DNA of 64,000 nt from CAXBNB01 sp040151475 (GTDB taxonomy: Bacteria > Bacteroidota > Bacteroidia > Cytophagales > Cyclobacteriaceae). Of this stretch, positions 28,640-36,220 are shown in pieces. Location of the stretch: the NCBI RefSeq assembly GCF_040151475.1, contig NZ_JBDKWG010000147.1:131484-195483 (forward strand), written 5' to 3'. The position numbers and the translations under genes were made by a program. A model generated the notes under the pieces. That model was given only the letters and a program-made list of their open reading frames with translations. It did not search any database and was not told where the DNA came from. The stretch's first letter is position 1. The number at the start of each line of letters is the position of its first letter.

Positions 28640-28669
28640 AATATCTTGATACCTATTGCCAATACTAGT

Positions 28670-29449
28670 TTACTTCTCCAGCCACTTCATAAACTCCGGG
28701 ACTCGTACACGACTGATCAGAATCTGATCTTCGGTAGGTGGCTGTAGTATTACTTCAAGACGGCTGTTGAAGTATTTATTTACCATTTTCACCGAATGAA
28801 TATTAGTGATACATTTTCTGGAAATCCTAAAAAATTCATTGGGATCCAAAATTTTGGCAAGTTCGTCCAGAGAGTAATCAATAATAAATTTTTTATTTTC
28901 TTTTGCTACCAGATAGGTGTAATCATGCTCGGACAAAAAGAATGCAGTATCCTGTACGGAAATATGACGAATACGATCTCCGGTTTTGACCATAAATCGT
29001 TTTTTATATTCCTTTTTACCATCTGTAGTGATCTCAAACAGCCGATCTACCTGCTCTGAATTAAGCACCACGTTTGTTGAACCGGAAAAGGTGCTCCTCA
29101 ACTTCGAATATTTATCCAAACTAGCCTCTAGTTTGTCAATTTCTATAGGCTTCAATAGATAATCTATACTATTTACTTTAAAAGCCTTCAGGGCATAGTT
29201 CTCAAATGCTGTGGTGAAAATGATGGGACTTTCTACTTCTACTTGTTTGAATATTTCAAAACTGAGGCCATCCGAAAGCTGAACATCCAAAAATATCAAA
29301 TCTGGTTTGGGATTGTTTTGCAACCACTCTATGCTATCTTCTACGGTATCAATACAGTCAAGTACCTCAACTCCATGGGATGATGATTCTAATAGTCGTT
29401 TTAACTCCTTTTGAGCATGAATTTCATCCTCAATAATTAATGCTGTCAT
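28670..29449 (-). CDS. LytTR-type response regulator
   Basis: The receiver domain (residues 1-120) has the acidic pocket EDE (7-9), phosphoacceptor D55 in LIFLDVQLSDG, and the conserved lysine in YLLKPIEIDKL. A LytTR DNA-binding domain occupies about 150-257 (MVKTGDRIRHISVQDTAFF, FFRISRKCITNIHSV). Such domains bind pairs of 9-bp direct repeats about 21-22 bp apart. The gene overlaps the upstream kinase gene by 20 nt. An array of three repeats carrying such pairs begins about 170 bp upstream of the kinase gene. Confidence 0.93.
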   Translation of the reverse strand: MTALIIEDEIHAQKELKRLLESSSHGVEVLDCIDTVEDSIEWLQNNPKPDLIFLDVQLSDGLSFEIFKQVEVESPIIFTTAFENYALKAFKVNSIDYLLKPIEIDKLEASLDKYSKLRSTFSGSTNVVLNSEQVDRLFEITTDGKKEYKKRFMVKTGDRIRHISVQDTAFFLSEHDYTYLVAKENKKFIIDYSLDELAKILDPNEFFRISRKCITNIHSVKMVNKYFNSRLEVILQPPTEDQILISRVRVPEFMKWLEK

Positions 29450-30551
29450 AGCGTGGATCCAATAGTGGTATTTTCACAATAAAAAACTCCTGAGTCTCGT
29501 TTATGATAACTCTCTTATCAGTTACCAACTGGTAATGACTACAAATATTGTCCAAACCAATCTTAGAAGAATAACCTTTTGAAGATTTTAATTTCAATGT
29601 GTTCTTAAACACAATATAATCGTCCTCCACGTTTACCCAAATTGACAATGGATTTTTCATAGACGCAACATTATGTTTTATGGCATTTTCTATAAGCATT
29701 TGAAAAATAATGGGAGGCACCATATAATCTCCCCATTTTTCATCTATTTCTATTTTCAAATCTAGTTTATCACCAAACCTCAATTTAATAAGGTCTATGT
29801 ATGAATTCAATGCATGAAGTTCCTCATTGATAGACACCAGACCCTTTCCCCTATACTCCAACACATTGCGATATACTTTTGCTAATTTTCGGATAAAATT
29901 ATGCGCTGTGTTCTGATCCGAATACACCAGAGAAGACAAGGTATTTAGACTATTGAAAAGAAAATGAGGGTTTACCTGAGTCTTGAGCATTTCATACCGA
30001 ATTTGAAGGCTTTGCTTTTTAAACCGTTCTATTTCCATCAGAGATTTCCGCCACCTATTGAGAAAGAATATCCCCAGTTCGATAACTACCACTATGAATG
30101 TGATAATAATGATAGTAAGAGATACCACCATCTCTTCAAGAAATACCAATTGATAATTTTCGTGGAATAAAGCAGCCACCAGAAACCTGGAACCAACCAC
30201 CATAACCAAAACGAAGAAGATATTGGTAGTCAGTTGAATTAAAAATCTAACGGCAGGATTTAACTGCCAAGGCCACTTTTCATCAAGTCTTCTGTTGAGC
30301 CATCTCACGGTTTCCAATATCACAAAAGCCACAGAAATGGCTTTTAGGTATTCCAGGCTGTTCCACTCAAGATGGTGGTCTTCATAAATTAAAGCGAAAA
30401 AAGCATCAACTAAAAAACGTGTCAACACGCCTAAAAAAACGATACTCAACCATCTCCACCAATTAAAACTATAGAGGTAATGACTTATTCGTCCTCTTGT
30501 GGTATTATGGTAACCGCCTTTAGCCAATTGATATGTAAGTAATTTGGGCAA
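29430..30551 (-). CDS. LytS-type sensor histidine kinase
   Basis: This 373-residue inner-membrane kinase has about four membrane segments between residues 34 and 165 and no large periplasmic sensor. A His_kinase domain follows with the phosphorylated H196 in TQVNPHFLFNSLNTL, and an ATPase domain with N box QMLIENAIKHN near 285. The start appears to be TTG 30551. Partnership with the overlapping LytTR regulator is expected. The signal is unknown. Confidence 0.9.
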   Translation of the reverse strand: MPKLLTYQLAKGGYHNTTRGRISHYLYSFNWWRWLSIVFLGVLTRFLVDAFFALIYEDHHLEWNSLEYLKAISVAFVILETVRWLNRRLDEKWPWQLNPAVRFLIQLTTNIFFVLVMVVGSRFLVAALFHENYQLVFLEEMVVSLTIIIITFIVVVIELGIFFLNRWRKSLMEIERFKKQSLQIRYEMLKTQVNPHFLFNSLNTLSSLVYSDQNTAHNFIRKLAKVYRNVLEYRGKGLVSINEELHALNSYIDLIKLRFGDKLDLKIEIDEKWGDYMVPPIIFQMLIENAIKHNVASMKNPLSIWVNVEDDYIVFKNTLKLKSSKGYSSKIGLDNICSHYQLVTDKRVIINETQEFFIVKIPLLDPRYDSINY

Positions 30552-30719
30552 ATTAAAGGATAATTAAGTTGATACCTAAGATAGATATATCTAAAAATGG
30601 TTGGGAAGCAGTAAGGCAAATATTGTTCGAAACGATTTTCATATCAACCATGTCCCATACTCTTGTAATGAAAATTAATCCTGTATTTTATTCTTCTTAT
30701 GGGTATTTATGGGTTGAAA

Positions 30720-30810
30720 TAAAAAAATCTGGCTACCGGAGAAGCCAGATTTTAAAACTATTCAACTATACAAATCACTATTTCTTTTTCTGGGGTTGTA
30801 ATCTTTATTA
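30720..30810 (-). ncRNA. Putative small RNA, array copy 1
   Basis: The predicted minus-strand transcript of about 90 nt starts near 30810, just past a -7 element, and ends at a terminator: 10-bp stem 30725-30734 / 30743-30752 with an 8-nt loop, then a U tract (A run at 30721-30727 on plus). The RNA has no ATG. Its 5' part contains an unpaired, C-rich AACCCCAG segment that could be the base-pairing region. Start site is inferred from the promoter position. Confidence 0.55.
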
Positions 30811-30815
30811 CGTTG

Positions 30816-30884
30816 TAAAAATAGACTCAAACACCCTCACCGTAAAGTCGATTCCGGTGAACTGCAGAATACGAGAGGTGAACT
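30816..30884 (-). promoter_or_regulatory. Promoter and paired operator boxes, array copy 1
   Basis: On the minus strand the order is AGTTCACC (30884-30877), 13-bp gap, AGTTCACC (30863-30856), 9 bp, -33 TTTA (30846-30843), 19 bp, -7 TATTTTTA (30823-30816). The boxes repeat with a 21-bp step. A further dyad TCACCG / CGGTGA (30837-30842 and 30855-30860) overlaps the -33 element. Confidence 0.55.
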
Positions 30885-30944
30885 TTAGAATACTGACTTA
30901 AATCAAATATCAACCGAAACACTCAAACCTCAATAGCCATAAAA

Positions 30945-31033
30945 TAAAAAAATCTGGCTACCGGAGAAGCCAGATCTTAAACTATTCAACTATACAAATC
31001 ACTATTTCTTTTTCTGGGTTGTAATCTTTATTA
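30945..31033 (-). ncRNA. Putative small RNA, array copy 2
   Basis: Same layout as copy 1, with a start near 31033 and a terminator stem at 30950-30959 / 30968-30977. One terminator base differs: it gives a G-U pair in minus-strand RNA but a C-A mismatch in plus-strand RNA. One C of the AACCCC segment is missing. Confidence 0.55.
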
Positions 31034-31038
31034 CGTTG

Positions 31039-31107
31039 CAAAAGTAGGTTTAAATACTCTCACCGTAAAGTCGATTCCGGTGAACTGTAGAATCCGGGAG
31101 GTGAACT
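31039..31107 (-). promoter_or_regulatory. Promoter and paired operator boxes, array copy 2
   Basis: AGTTCACC boxes lie at 31107-31100 and 31086-31079 (21-bp step). -33 TTTA is at 31069-31066 and -7 TACTTTTG at 31046-31039, with a 19-bp spacer. The -7 element of this copy fits the TAnnTTTG consensus exactly. Confidence 0.6.
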
Positions 31108-31167
31108 TTAGAATACTGACTTAAATCAAATATCAACCGAAACACTCAAACCTCAATAGCCATAAAA

Positions 31168-31256
31168 TAAAAAAATCTGGCTGCAGGAGCAACCAGATTT
31201 TAAAACTATTCAACTATACAAATCACTTTCTTTTTCTGGGGTTGTAATCTTTATTA
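31168..31256 (-). ncRNA. Putative small RNA, array copy 3
   Basis: Start near 31256. The terminator stem is extended to 12 bp (31173-31184 / 31189-31200) with a 4-nt loop, including one G-U pair that would be C-A on the plus strand. Relative to copy 1 the transcribed core has a 2-nt deletion and few substitutions. This terminator would also stop transcription coming from the oxidoreductase gene. Confidence 0.55.
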
Positions 31257-31261
31257 CATTG

Positions 31262-31330
31262 TAAATGTAGATTCAAACACCTTCACCGTAAAGCCAATTC
31301 CGGTGAACTGTAGAATTTGGAAAGTGAACT
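31262..31330 (-). promoter_or_regulatory. Promoter and paired operator boxes, array copy 3
   Basis: AGTTCACT (31330-31323) and AGTTCACC (31309-31302) keep the 21-bp step. -33 TTTA is at 31292-31289 and -7 TACATTTA at 31269-31262, again with a 19-bp spacer. The distal box has one substitution. Confidence 0.55.
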
Positions 31331-31364
31331 TAATAATCCGACCGATTACTGTATAGCATATCTC

Positions 31365-32363
31365 TTAATCTAAAACTTTGAGCACAAGCTTTCCTAATTT
31401 ATCCCCTGAAAACAACTTCAGAAATGCATCGTAAAAATTTTCTATGCCATCTACTACATGCTCTTTGGATTTGAGCTTACCTGTTTGCAACCATCCGGCC
31501 ATTTCTACGGCTGCTTCTCCATACTTACTTGCATAATCAAGTACAACCATTCCCTCCATTTTTGCGCGATTCACTAGCAACGACAAATAATTGGATGGCC
31601 CTTTTATAGCGGTGGTATTGTTATATTGGGAAATAGCTCCACAAATTACAATACGGGCTTTCATATTGATTTTAGTCAACACTGCATCCAGAATGACGCC
31701 TCCCACATTGTCGAAATAAACATCCACACCATTAGGGCATTTTTGTTTTAATTCCGTATTGAGGTTTCCTTCTTTGTAGTCAATAGCTGCATCAAATCCC
31801 AACTCATTGATCAGGTAGTCGCATTTGTCTTTTCCACCAGCTATGCCTATTACCTTGCAGCCTTTTATTTTTGCAATCTGACCTACGATGCTCCCAACTG
31901 CTCCCGCAGCTCCGGAAACCACTACCGTCTCTCCTGCTTTTGGCTGGCCTACTTCCAGCAATCCAAAGTAAGCGGTCATTCCCGGCATACCAAGTGTACC
32001 TATATACATTGGTAATGGAGCCAATTTGGGATCAACAGAATACCAGCCCTTGCCATTAGTCACCACGTATTGCTGAACCCCTCCCCATCCGGAACAAAAA
32101 GTTCCTTTTGGCAGTTTGTCATTCTTAGATTCTATCACTTCCCCGACTGTACCTGCACGCATTACATCGCCTACCTGTACAGGTTCTATATAAGATTTCA
32201 CATCGTTCATCCATCCTCGCATGGCCGGATCCAGAGATATGTAATGGATTTTAATGAGCACTTCTCCATCACTGATTTGAGGGATGGGCTTTTCTTGCAA
32301 ATCCCATGTAGTAGCATCGGGAAGTCCAACAGGCCTTTTAGTTAAAATTTGTTGTTTGTTCAT
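31365..32363 (-). CDS. NADP-dependent MDR-family oxidoreductase
   Basis: This 332-residue cytoplasmic enzyme belongs to the leukotriene B4 dehydrogenase / CurA branch of the medium-chain reductases. The N-terminal GroES-like part (DPAMRGWMNDVKSY) is followed by the nucleotide-binding motif VVSGAAGAVGSIVGQIAK near residue 148 and VYFDNVGGVILDAVL near 215. No zinc ligands are seen, as expected. Family members reduce alpha,beta-unsaturated ketones and aldehydes; the substrate here is unknown. The stop is followed within 30 nt by the repeat array. Confidence 0.92.
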   Translation of the reverse strand: MNKQQILTKRPVGLPDATTWDLQEKPIPQISDGEVLIKIHYISLDPAMRGWMNDVKSYIEPVQVGDVMRAGTVGEVIESKNDKLPKGTFCSGWGGVQQYVVTNGKGWYSVDPKLAPLPMYIGTLGMPGMTAYFGLLEVGQPKAGETVVVSGAAGAVGSIVGQIAKIKGCKVIGIAGGKDKCDYLINELGFDAAIDYKEGNLNTELKQKCPNGVDVYFDNVGGVILDAVLTKINMKARIVICGAISQYNNTTAIKGPSNYLSLLVNRAKMEGMVVLDYASKYGEAAVEMAGWLQTGKLKSKEHVVDGIENFYDAFLKLFSGDKLGKLVLKVLD

Positions 32364-32637
32364 AGTTCAAGCTTTGATAGTAATTTATGAACTTTAATCG
32401 CCTTATCAAAAACATGCGATAAACACATCTGCTCAAAAAGTTTTACAATGAATATAAACACCATACTTACATACAAAATCGGTACTACAAGCCTAAACCA
32501 TTTTTTCCGGCACATATTCTACGTTCAAATCCAACTTCAATAAAATTTAACTATAAAAAAGCCTTTCTAACTTTACCCCGAGTGCTATTCTAGGTTCAGC
32601 CAATAATTTTTTATTTTTTTTATCAAACTCAGGTTTT

Positions 32638-34428
32638 TCAGTTGATCTGCGTAATGGTGCTAGATAATGTAAAAGAACTCACCAAGGTTCCACTATTATA
32701 TGTGGCATCTTCGTATAATCCATCGGTTTCACTCCCTGTAGCAGAACCACCTATATATACTTTGTATGAGCTACTCTTCACCAGCTTGGACGAAGAATAA
32801 ACAATAGACTCATATCTTACAGATGGACTATAGGTAACCAAGGCTTCCCCTTCGCTATTTTGAACAACAAATAATGTATTGGCACTTTGACTATCCAGAT
32901 ATAGTAGGATGCTATTCTGAGTTGAAGTAGAACTCGGTGCTTGAGCCATATTAGAAGTTCCGGCAGCAATGAGCAACCCTCCGGAAATCTTAAAGGAGTT
33001 ATCGTAATCCAACGGGCCATTTGCTCCTTGTGCCGGACCATTAACGAGTAATATTCCTGCAGTCATTTCAATAGATCCATTCACATCTACTCCATCACCC
33101 GAGGCTTCTACCACTATATATCCACCCTGAATATATAAACTACTCTTACTTGAAGAAGATGAATTTCCCTGACCTGGCCGTATTCCCGAACCATCATTTC
33201 CTCCAGCACCATTGATTCCATCATCACTGGACACCAAGTGTATTGTACCATCATTGATTGTGAGTACATTACTTTCTAACCCCTCATAGGATTCAGTAAT
33301 TGTAATTTCTCCGCCGTTGATTGTCAACTCTTCATCAGCATGGATACCATCATCTCCACTCGCTATAGAAAATGTACCTCCTCCAATCACCAGGTTACCA
33401 TCACAGTGTAAAGCGTCATCTGCGGAATTAATTGTAAAAGTTCCTCCTTCTATCACATTATTGATTCCTGCTTTCAAAGCTTTAGACGATACTTCTTCAT
33501 CAAAAGAATCACTCCCCCCACCAGTAACCAAATCAAAAGCCCCATCCGCTATCAGCAAGTCTGTTTCTGCTGAAAAACCATCCCCAGCAGTTGTAGCTAC
33601 ATTAAATGTACCGTTTTCTATTAAAATATAACCACGATCCTCGTCATCATCATTATCTGATTTGAAAGCGTCCCCATCTGATTGTACATTAAAAGTACCC
33701 CCCTTGATAATAAGGTAATCTTTGCCCCGGATACCATCATCAACACTGTTGATGGTAAAATTACCACTCGAAATGATCAAACCGTCTTTACTTGAAATGC
33801 CATCATTGTAGTTAGCATTTACTGTTATGTTACCCGTTCCGTAGATTGAAAGATCAGCCTTACTAAAAAAGGTAGCATTGGGTTCGTCTTCATCTCCTTC
33901 ATAAACATAGGTTGTGGCATCTGAGAAAGTGTTTTGAGTGTTTTCAGGAAGAAAAACAACTACCTTTTCAGCACTCATAACGCCAAATGGCGCATTGGAC
34001 GTATTAGTGACAGACACATTGTTTAGTACAATTTTAACTGTTTCTTCGTCTTCGGTATTGACCATAATTTGTCCATCTGAAAGGGTTCCCTGAATGATGT
34101 ATATACCTGCCTTTGTAATAGTGGCAGTTGTGCCATTTATCTCAACTGACCCTTCTGTTGTGGTAATTGAGGTTTCATTCAACTGAATGGTAATAGCACC
34201 TTCTTCTTCCCATTTTTCATCTCCTGAAACTTCGTGGTTATCTTTATTCGATTCCATGGCCTCTGATATACTTTGATTAAAATATTCTGTATATACAGGA
34301 TCTGAGGTTGTCTCTGTCTGATCATCATCTTCGATTACAACACTAAGTTTGTCATCATCTTTTTGACACGACATTAGCAGGAATATAATCAAAATTCCAA
34401 TCCCTTGAATTAGATTTTTTGCATTCAT
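32638..34428 (-). CDS. Cthe_2159-type carbohydrate-binding-domain lipoprotein
   Basis: A lipoprotein signal (GILIIFLLMSCQKDDDK) precedes an acidic spacer and a right-handed beta-helix of about 400 residues built from coils like GGTFTINSADDALH, SGDDGIHADEELTINGG and SSDDGINGAGG. Repeated DDG/DDA turns suggest calcium binding. This matches the Cthe_2159 carbohydrate-binding family, whose founder binds cellulose and acidic pectins. At 596 residues it is probably a surface or periplasmic polysaccharide-binding protein. It is about 170 bp past the GH13 gene on the same strand. Confidence 0.88.
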   Translation of the reverse strand: MNAKNLIQGIGILIIFLLMSCQKDDDKLSVVIEDDDQTETTSDPVYTEYFNQSISEAMESNKDNHEVSGDEKWEEEGAITIQLNETSITTTEGSVEINGTTATITKAGIYIIQGTLSDGQIMVNTEDEETVKIVLNNVSVTNTSNAPFGVMSAEKVVVFLPENTQNTFSDATTYVYEGDEDEPNATFFSKADLSIYGTGNITVNANYNDGISSKDGLIISSGNFTINSVDDGIRGKDYLIIKGGTFNVQSDGDAFKSDNDDDEDRGYILIENGTFNVATTAGDGFSAETDLLIADGAFDLVTGGGSDSFDEEVSSKALKAGINNVIEGGTFTINSADDALHCDGNLVIGGGTFSIASGDDGIHADEELTINGGEITITESYEGLESNVLTINDGTIHLVSSDDGINGAGGNDGSGIRPGQGNSSSSSKSSLYIQGGYIVVEASGDGVDVNGSIEMTAGILLVNGPAQGANGPLDYDNSFKISGGLLIAAGTSNMAQAPSSTSTQNSILLYLDSQSANTLFVVQNSEGEALVTYSPSVRYESIVYSSSKLVKSSSYKVYIGGSATGSETDGLYEDATYNSGTLVSSFTLSSTITQIN

Positions 34429-34601
34429 AACACTTATAAAATTTTAGTGAGTGAGTTTTTTTGAAACCCTTAAACATTTTGGCATAGAATGCTTATCGAC
34501 CTCTAAACCCTTAACTTGCAATTAAGTATTAAACGAACTACCAGATTTTTGCAATGAACGTATCTTGTCGAGTGGAAACAGTAGATTTTGAAAACAATAA
34601 A

Positions 34602-36215
34602 TTATAGAAGTTTGAGTATGATTCCTTCGAAAGGTAGAATCTCGAAATTTTTAGAATCTAATTCTATATACTCACTCCTTTTAGTTGACAGGAGTACTTT
34701 CCAAAAAACTTCAGTACCATTTTTATAGATTTTTTTCTTGCCTGTAAAATTCAGAATGATTTGAATTTTTCTGTTTTTGAAAATCCTGTAATAGGATATT
34801 AGTCCATTTTCACCTTTGATTATTGGTTTCCAATCTCCCATACTAAGCGACGGATATTCTTTTCGTAAGGCTATTAGATTTTTAAACAGGTTTAAGATCG
34901 ATTTCTTATCATTCTCAAGGTTTTTCAGGTTGACTTCTTTGAAGTTTTTATGAACAGGAAGCCATGGTTCCTTAGTAGAAAAACCAGCATAACGTTCATC
35001 GGTCCACTGCATCGGAGAACGTGCCATATCCCGGCCCGCAAACAAAGGCCAATATTTTTTTCCCAAAGGATCTACGATCTGGTCTTTTGTCAATTTAATA
35101 TTTTCCATGCCAAGCTCCTCTCCATAATACACAAAGGGAGTTCCTTTCAAAGTCAGTAAGATGATCGCCATTATCTTGGCTTTCTCTTCATTATTACCTC
35201 CCACTCCCAGTCTGTTTTTACTCCGAAAAAGGTCGTGGTTAGATAGTACAAAACTTGGCCACCCTTTTTTTGGAATTTGATTGTACCAGTTTTCTATCGC
35301 ATCGTAGTAGCTGGCAGCATTCCACCTTTTAAAAATTAAAGAGAAGTCGAACGCCATGTGTAGCTGGTTTTTGCCATTTCCAAGATAACTGGCAGCCACT
35401 TTGGGGTTTCCGGGAGGAGGAGCAAAAATCTCTCCCACAATCATTTTATCTTCATAGGTATCTATCAATTCGCGCAGTTTTCTCACTATCTTATGCGAAC
35501 GGGGAGAGTTCCTATTGAGTAGTCTGTTGCCAAGATTAAATAACCCTAAAAATCCCGGATTGTCTCGAAAGTACTTATCTTTTCCTATCACATTGATGGC
35601 ATCCAACCTGAATCCATCCACGCCCATATCGAGCCAATATTTAATCTCTTTGAAAAAAGCTTTTCTCAATCCCTTGCTTCTCCAATTTAAATCGGGCTGT
35701 TCTTTCAAAAACGAATGAAGATAATACTCTCCCGTTTTTTCATCCAATTCCCATCCACTTCCTCCAAAAGCCGACTTCCAGTTATTTGGCAGTCCTCCTT
35801 TTCTTCCTTCTTTCCAGATATACCAGTTTCTTTTAGGATTACTTTTTGAACTTCTGGATTCCTTAAACCACGGGTGTTCAATCGAGGTATGATTCATAAT
35901 CATATCCATGATTACCCTGATATCACGTGCGTGACATTCGAAAATAAGTTGCTTAAAGTCTGCAATAGAACCAAAAACGGAATCTATATTCCTATAATCA
36001 CTAACGTCATAGCCACTGTCATGCATGGGTGACTTATATATAGGCGATAACCATATTGCATCAACTCCCAAAGAAGCTATATAATCCAATTTTTCGATGA
36101 TCCCTTGTATGTCTCCGATACCGTCACCATTGCTGTCGTAAAAACTCTTGGCATATATGTGGTAAATCACTCCATGCTTCCACCAAGCCCAATTTTCCTT
36201 TTCGTGTTCTCCCAT
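34602..36215 (-). CDS. GH13 alpha-glucosidase / alpha-amylase family enzyme
   Basis: This 537-residue protein has no signal peptide and so should be cytoplasmic. The (beta/alpha)8 barrel shows the GH13 motifs: DMIMNHTS near residue 100, nucleophile D in GFRLDAINV near 200, acid/base E in MIVGEIFAPP near 262, and the third acid in VLSNHDLFRS near 328. The overall pattern fits oligo-1,6-glucosidase / trehalose-type subfamilies. ATG 36215 has GGAGG 10 nt upstream, lying inside the end of the PHP-GT4 gene, so translation is probably coupled; a TTG at 36224 lies too near the GGAGG. Confidence 0.9.
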   Translation of the reverse strand: MGEHEKENWAWWKHGVIYHIYAKSFYDSNGDGIGDIQGIIEKLDYIASLGVDAIWLSPIYKSPMHDSGYDVSDYRNIDSVFGSIADFKQLIFECHARDIRVIMDMIMNHTSIEHPWFKESRSSKSNPKRNWYIWKEGRKGGLPNNWKSAFGGSGWELDEKTGEYYLHSFLKEQPDLNWRSKGLRKAFFKEIKYWLDMGVDGFRLDAINVIGKDKYFRDNPGFLGLFNLGNRLLNRNSPRSHKIVRKLRELIDTYEDKMIVGEIFAPPPGNPKVAASYLGNGKNQLHMAFDFSLIFKRWNAASYYDAIENWYNQIPKKGWPSFVLSNHDLFRSKNRLGVGGNNEEKAKIMAIILLTLKGTPFVYYGEELGMENIKLTKDQIVDPLGKKYWPLFAGRDMARSPMQWTDERYAGFSTKEPWLPVHKNFKEVNLKNLENDKKSILNLFKNLIALRKEYPSLSMGDWKPIIKGENGLISYYRIFKNRKIQIILNFTGKKKIYKNGTEVFWKVLLSTKRSEYIELDSKNFEILPFEGIILKLL

Positions 36216-36220
36216 ATATT

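Larger units (their letters stand above)
30717..31337 (-). repeat. Array of three tandem ~224-bp repeats
   Basis: Copies run at 30717-30941, 30942-31164 and 31165 to about 31337 (the last lacks its distal ~60 bp). Spacings are 225 and 223 bp with no unique sequence between copies. Each copy contains the same ordered parts: a hairpin with a U tract on the minus strand, a ~60-bp well-conserved stretch, a promoter-like pair, and two GGTGAACT boxes. The array fills the space between the kinase start and the oxidoreductase stop codon. It has no ATG-initiated coding frame of note. Confidence 0.92.

Noticed and set aside
30569..30901. 110-codon plus-strand frame across the first array copy
   Set aside because: It starts in unique DNA and runs into the repeat; the reading does not persist in copies 2 and 3 and has no recognisable motif.
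30717..31337. Possible CRISPR array
   Set aside because: The repeats are ~224 bp and contiguous, with no short repeat-spacer pattern and no cas genes.
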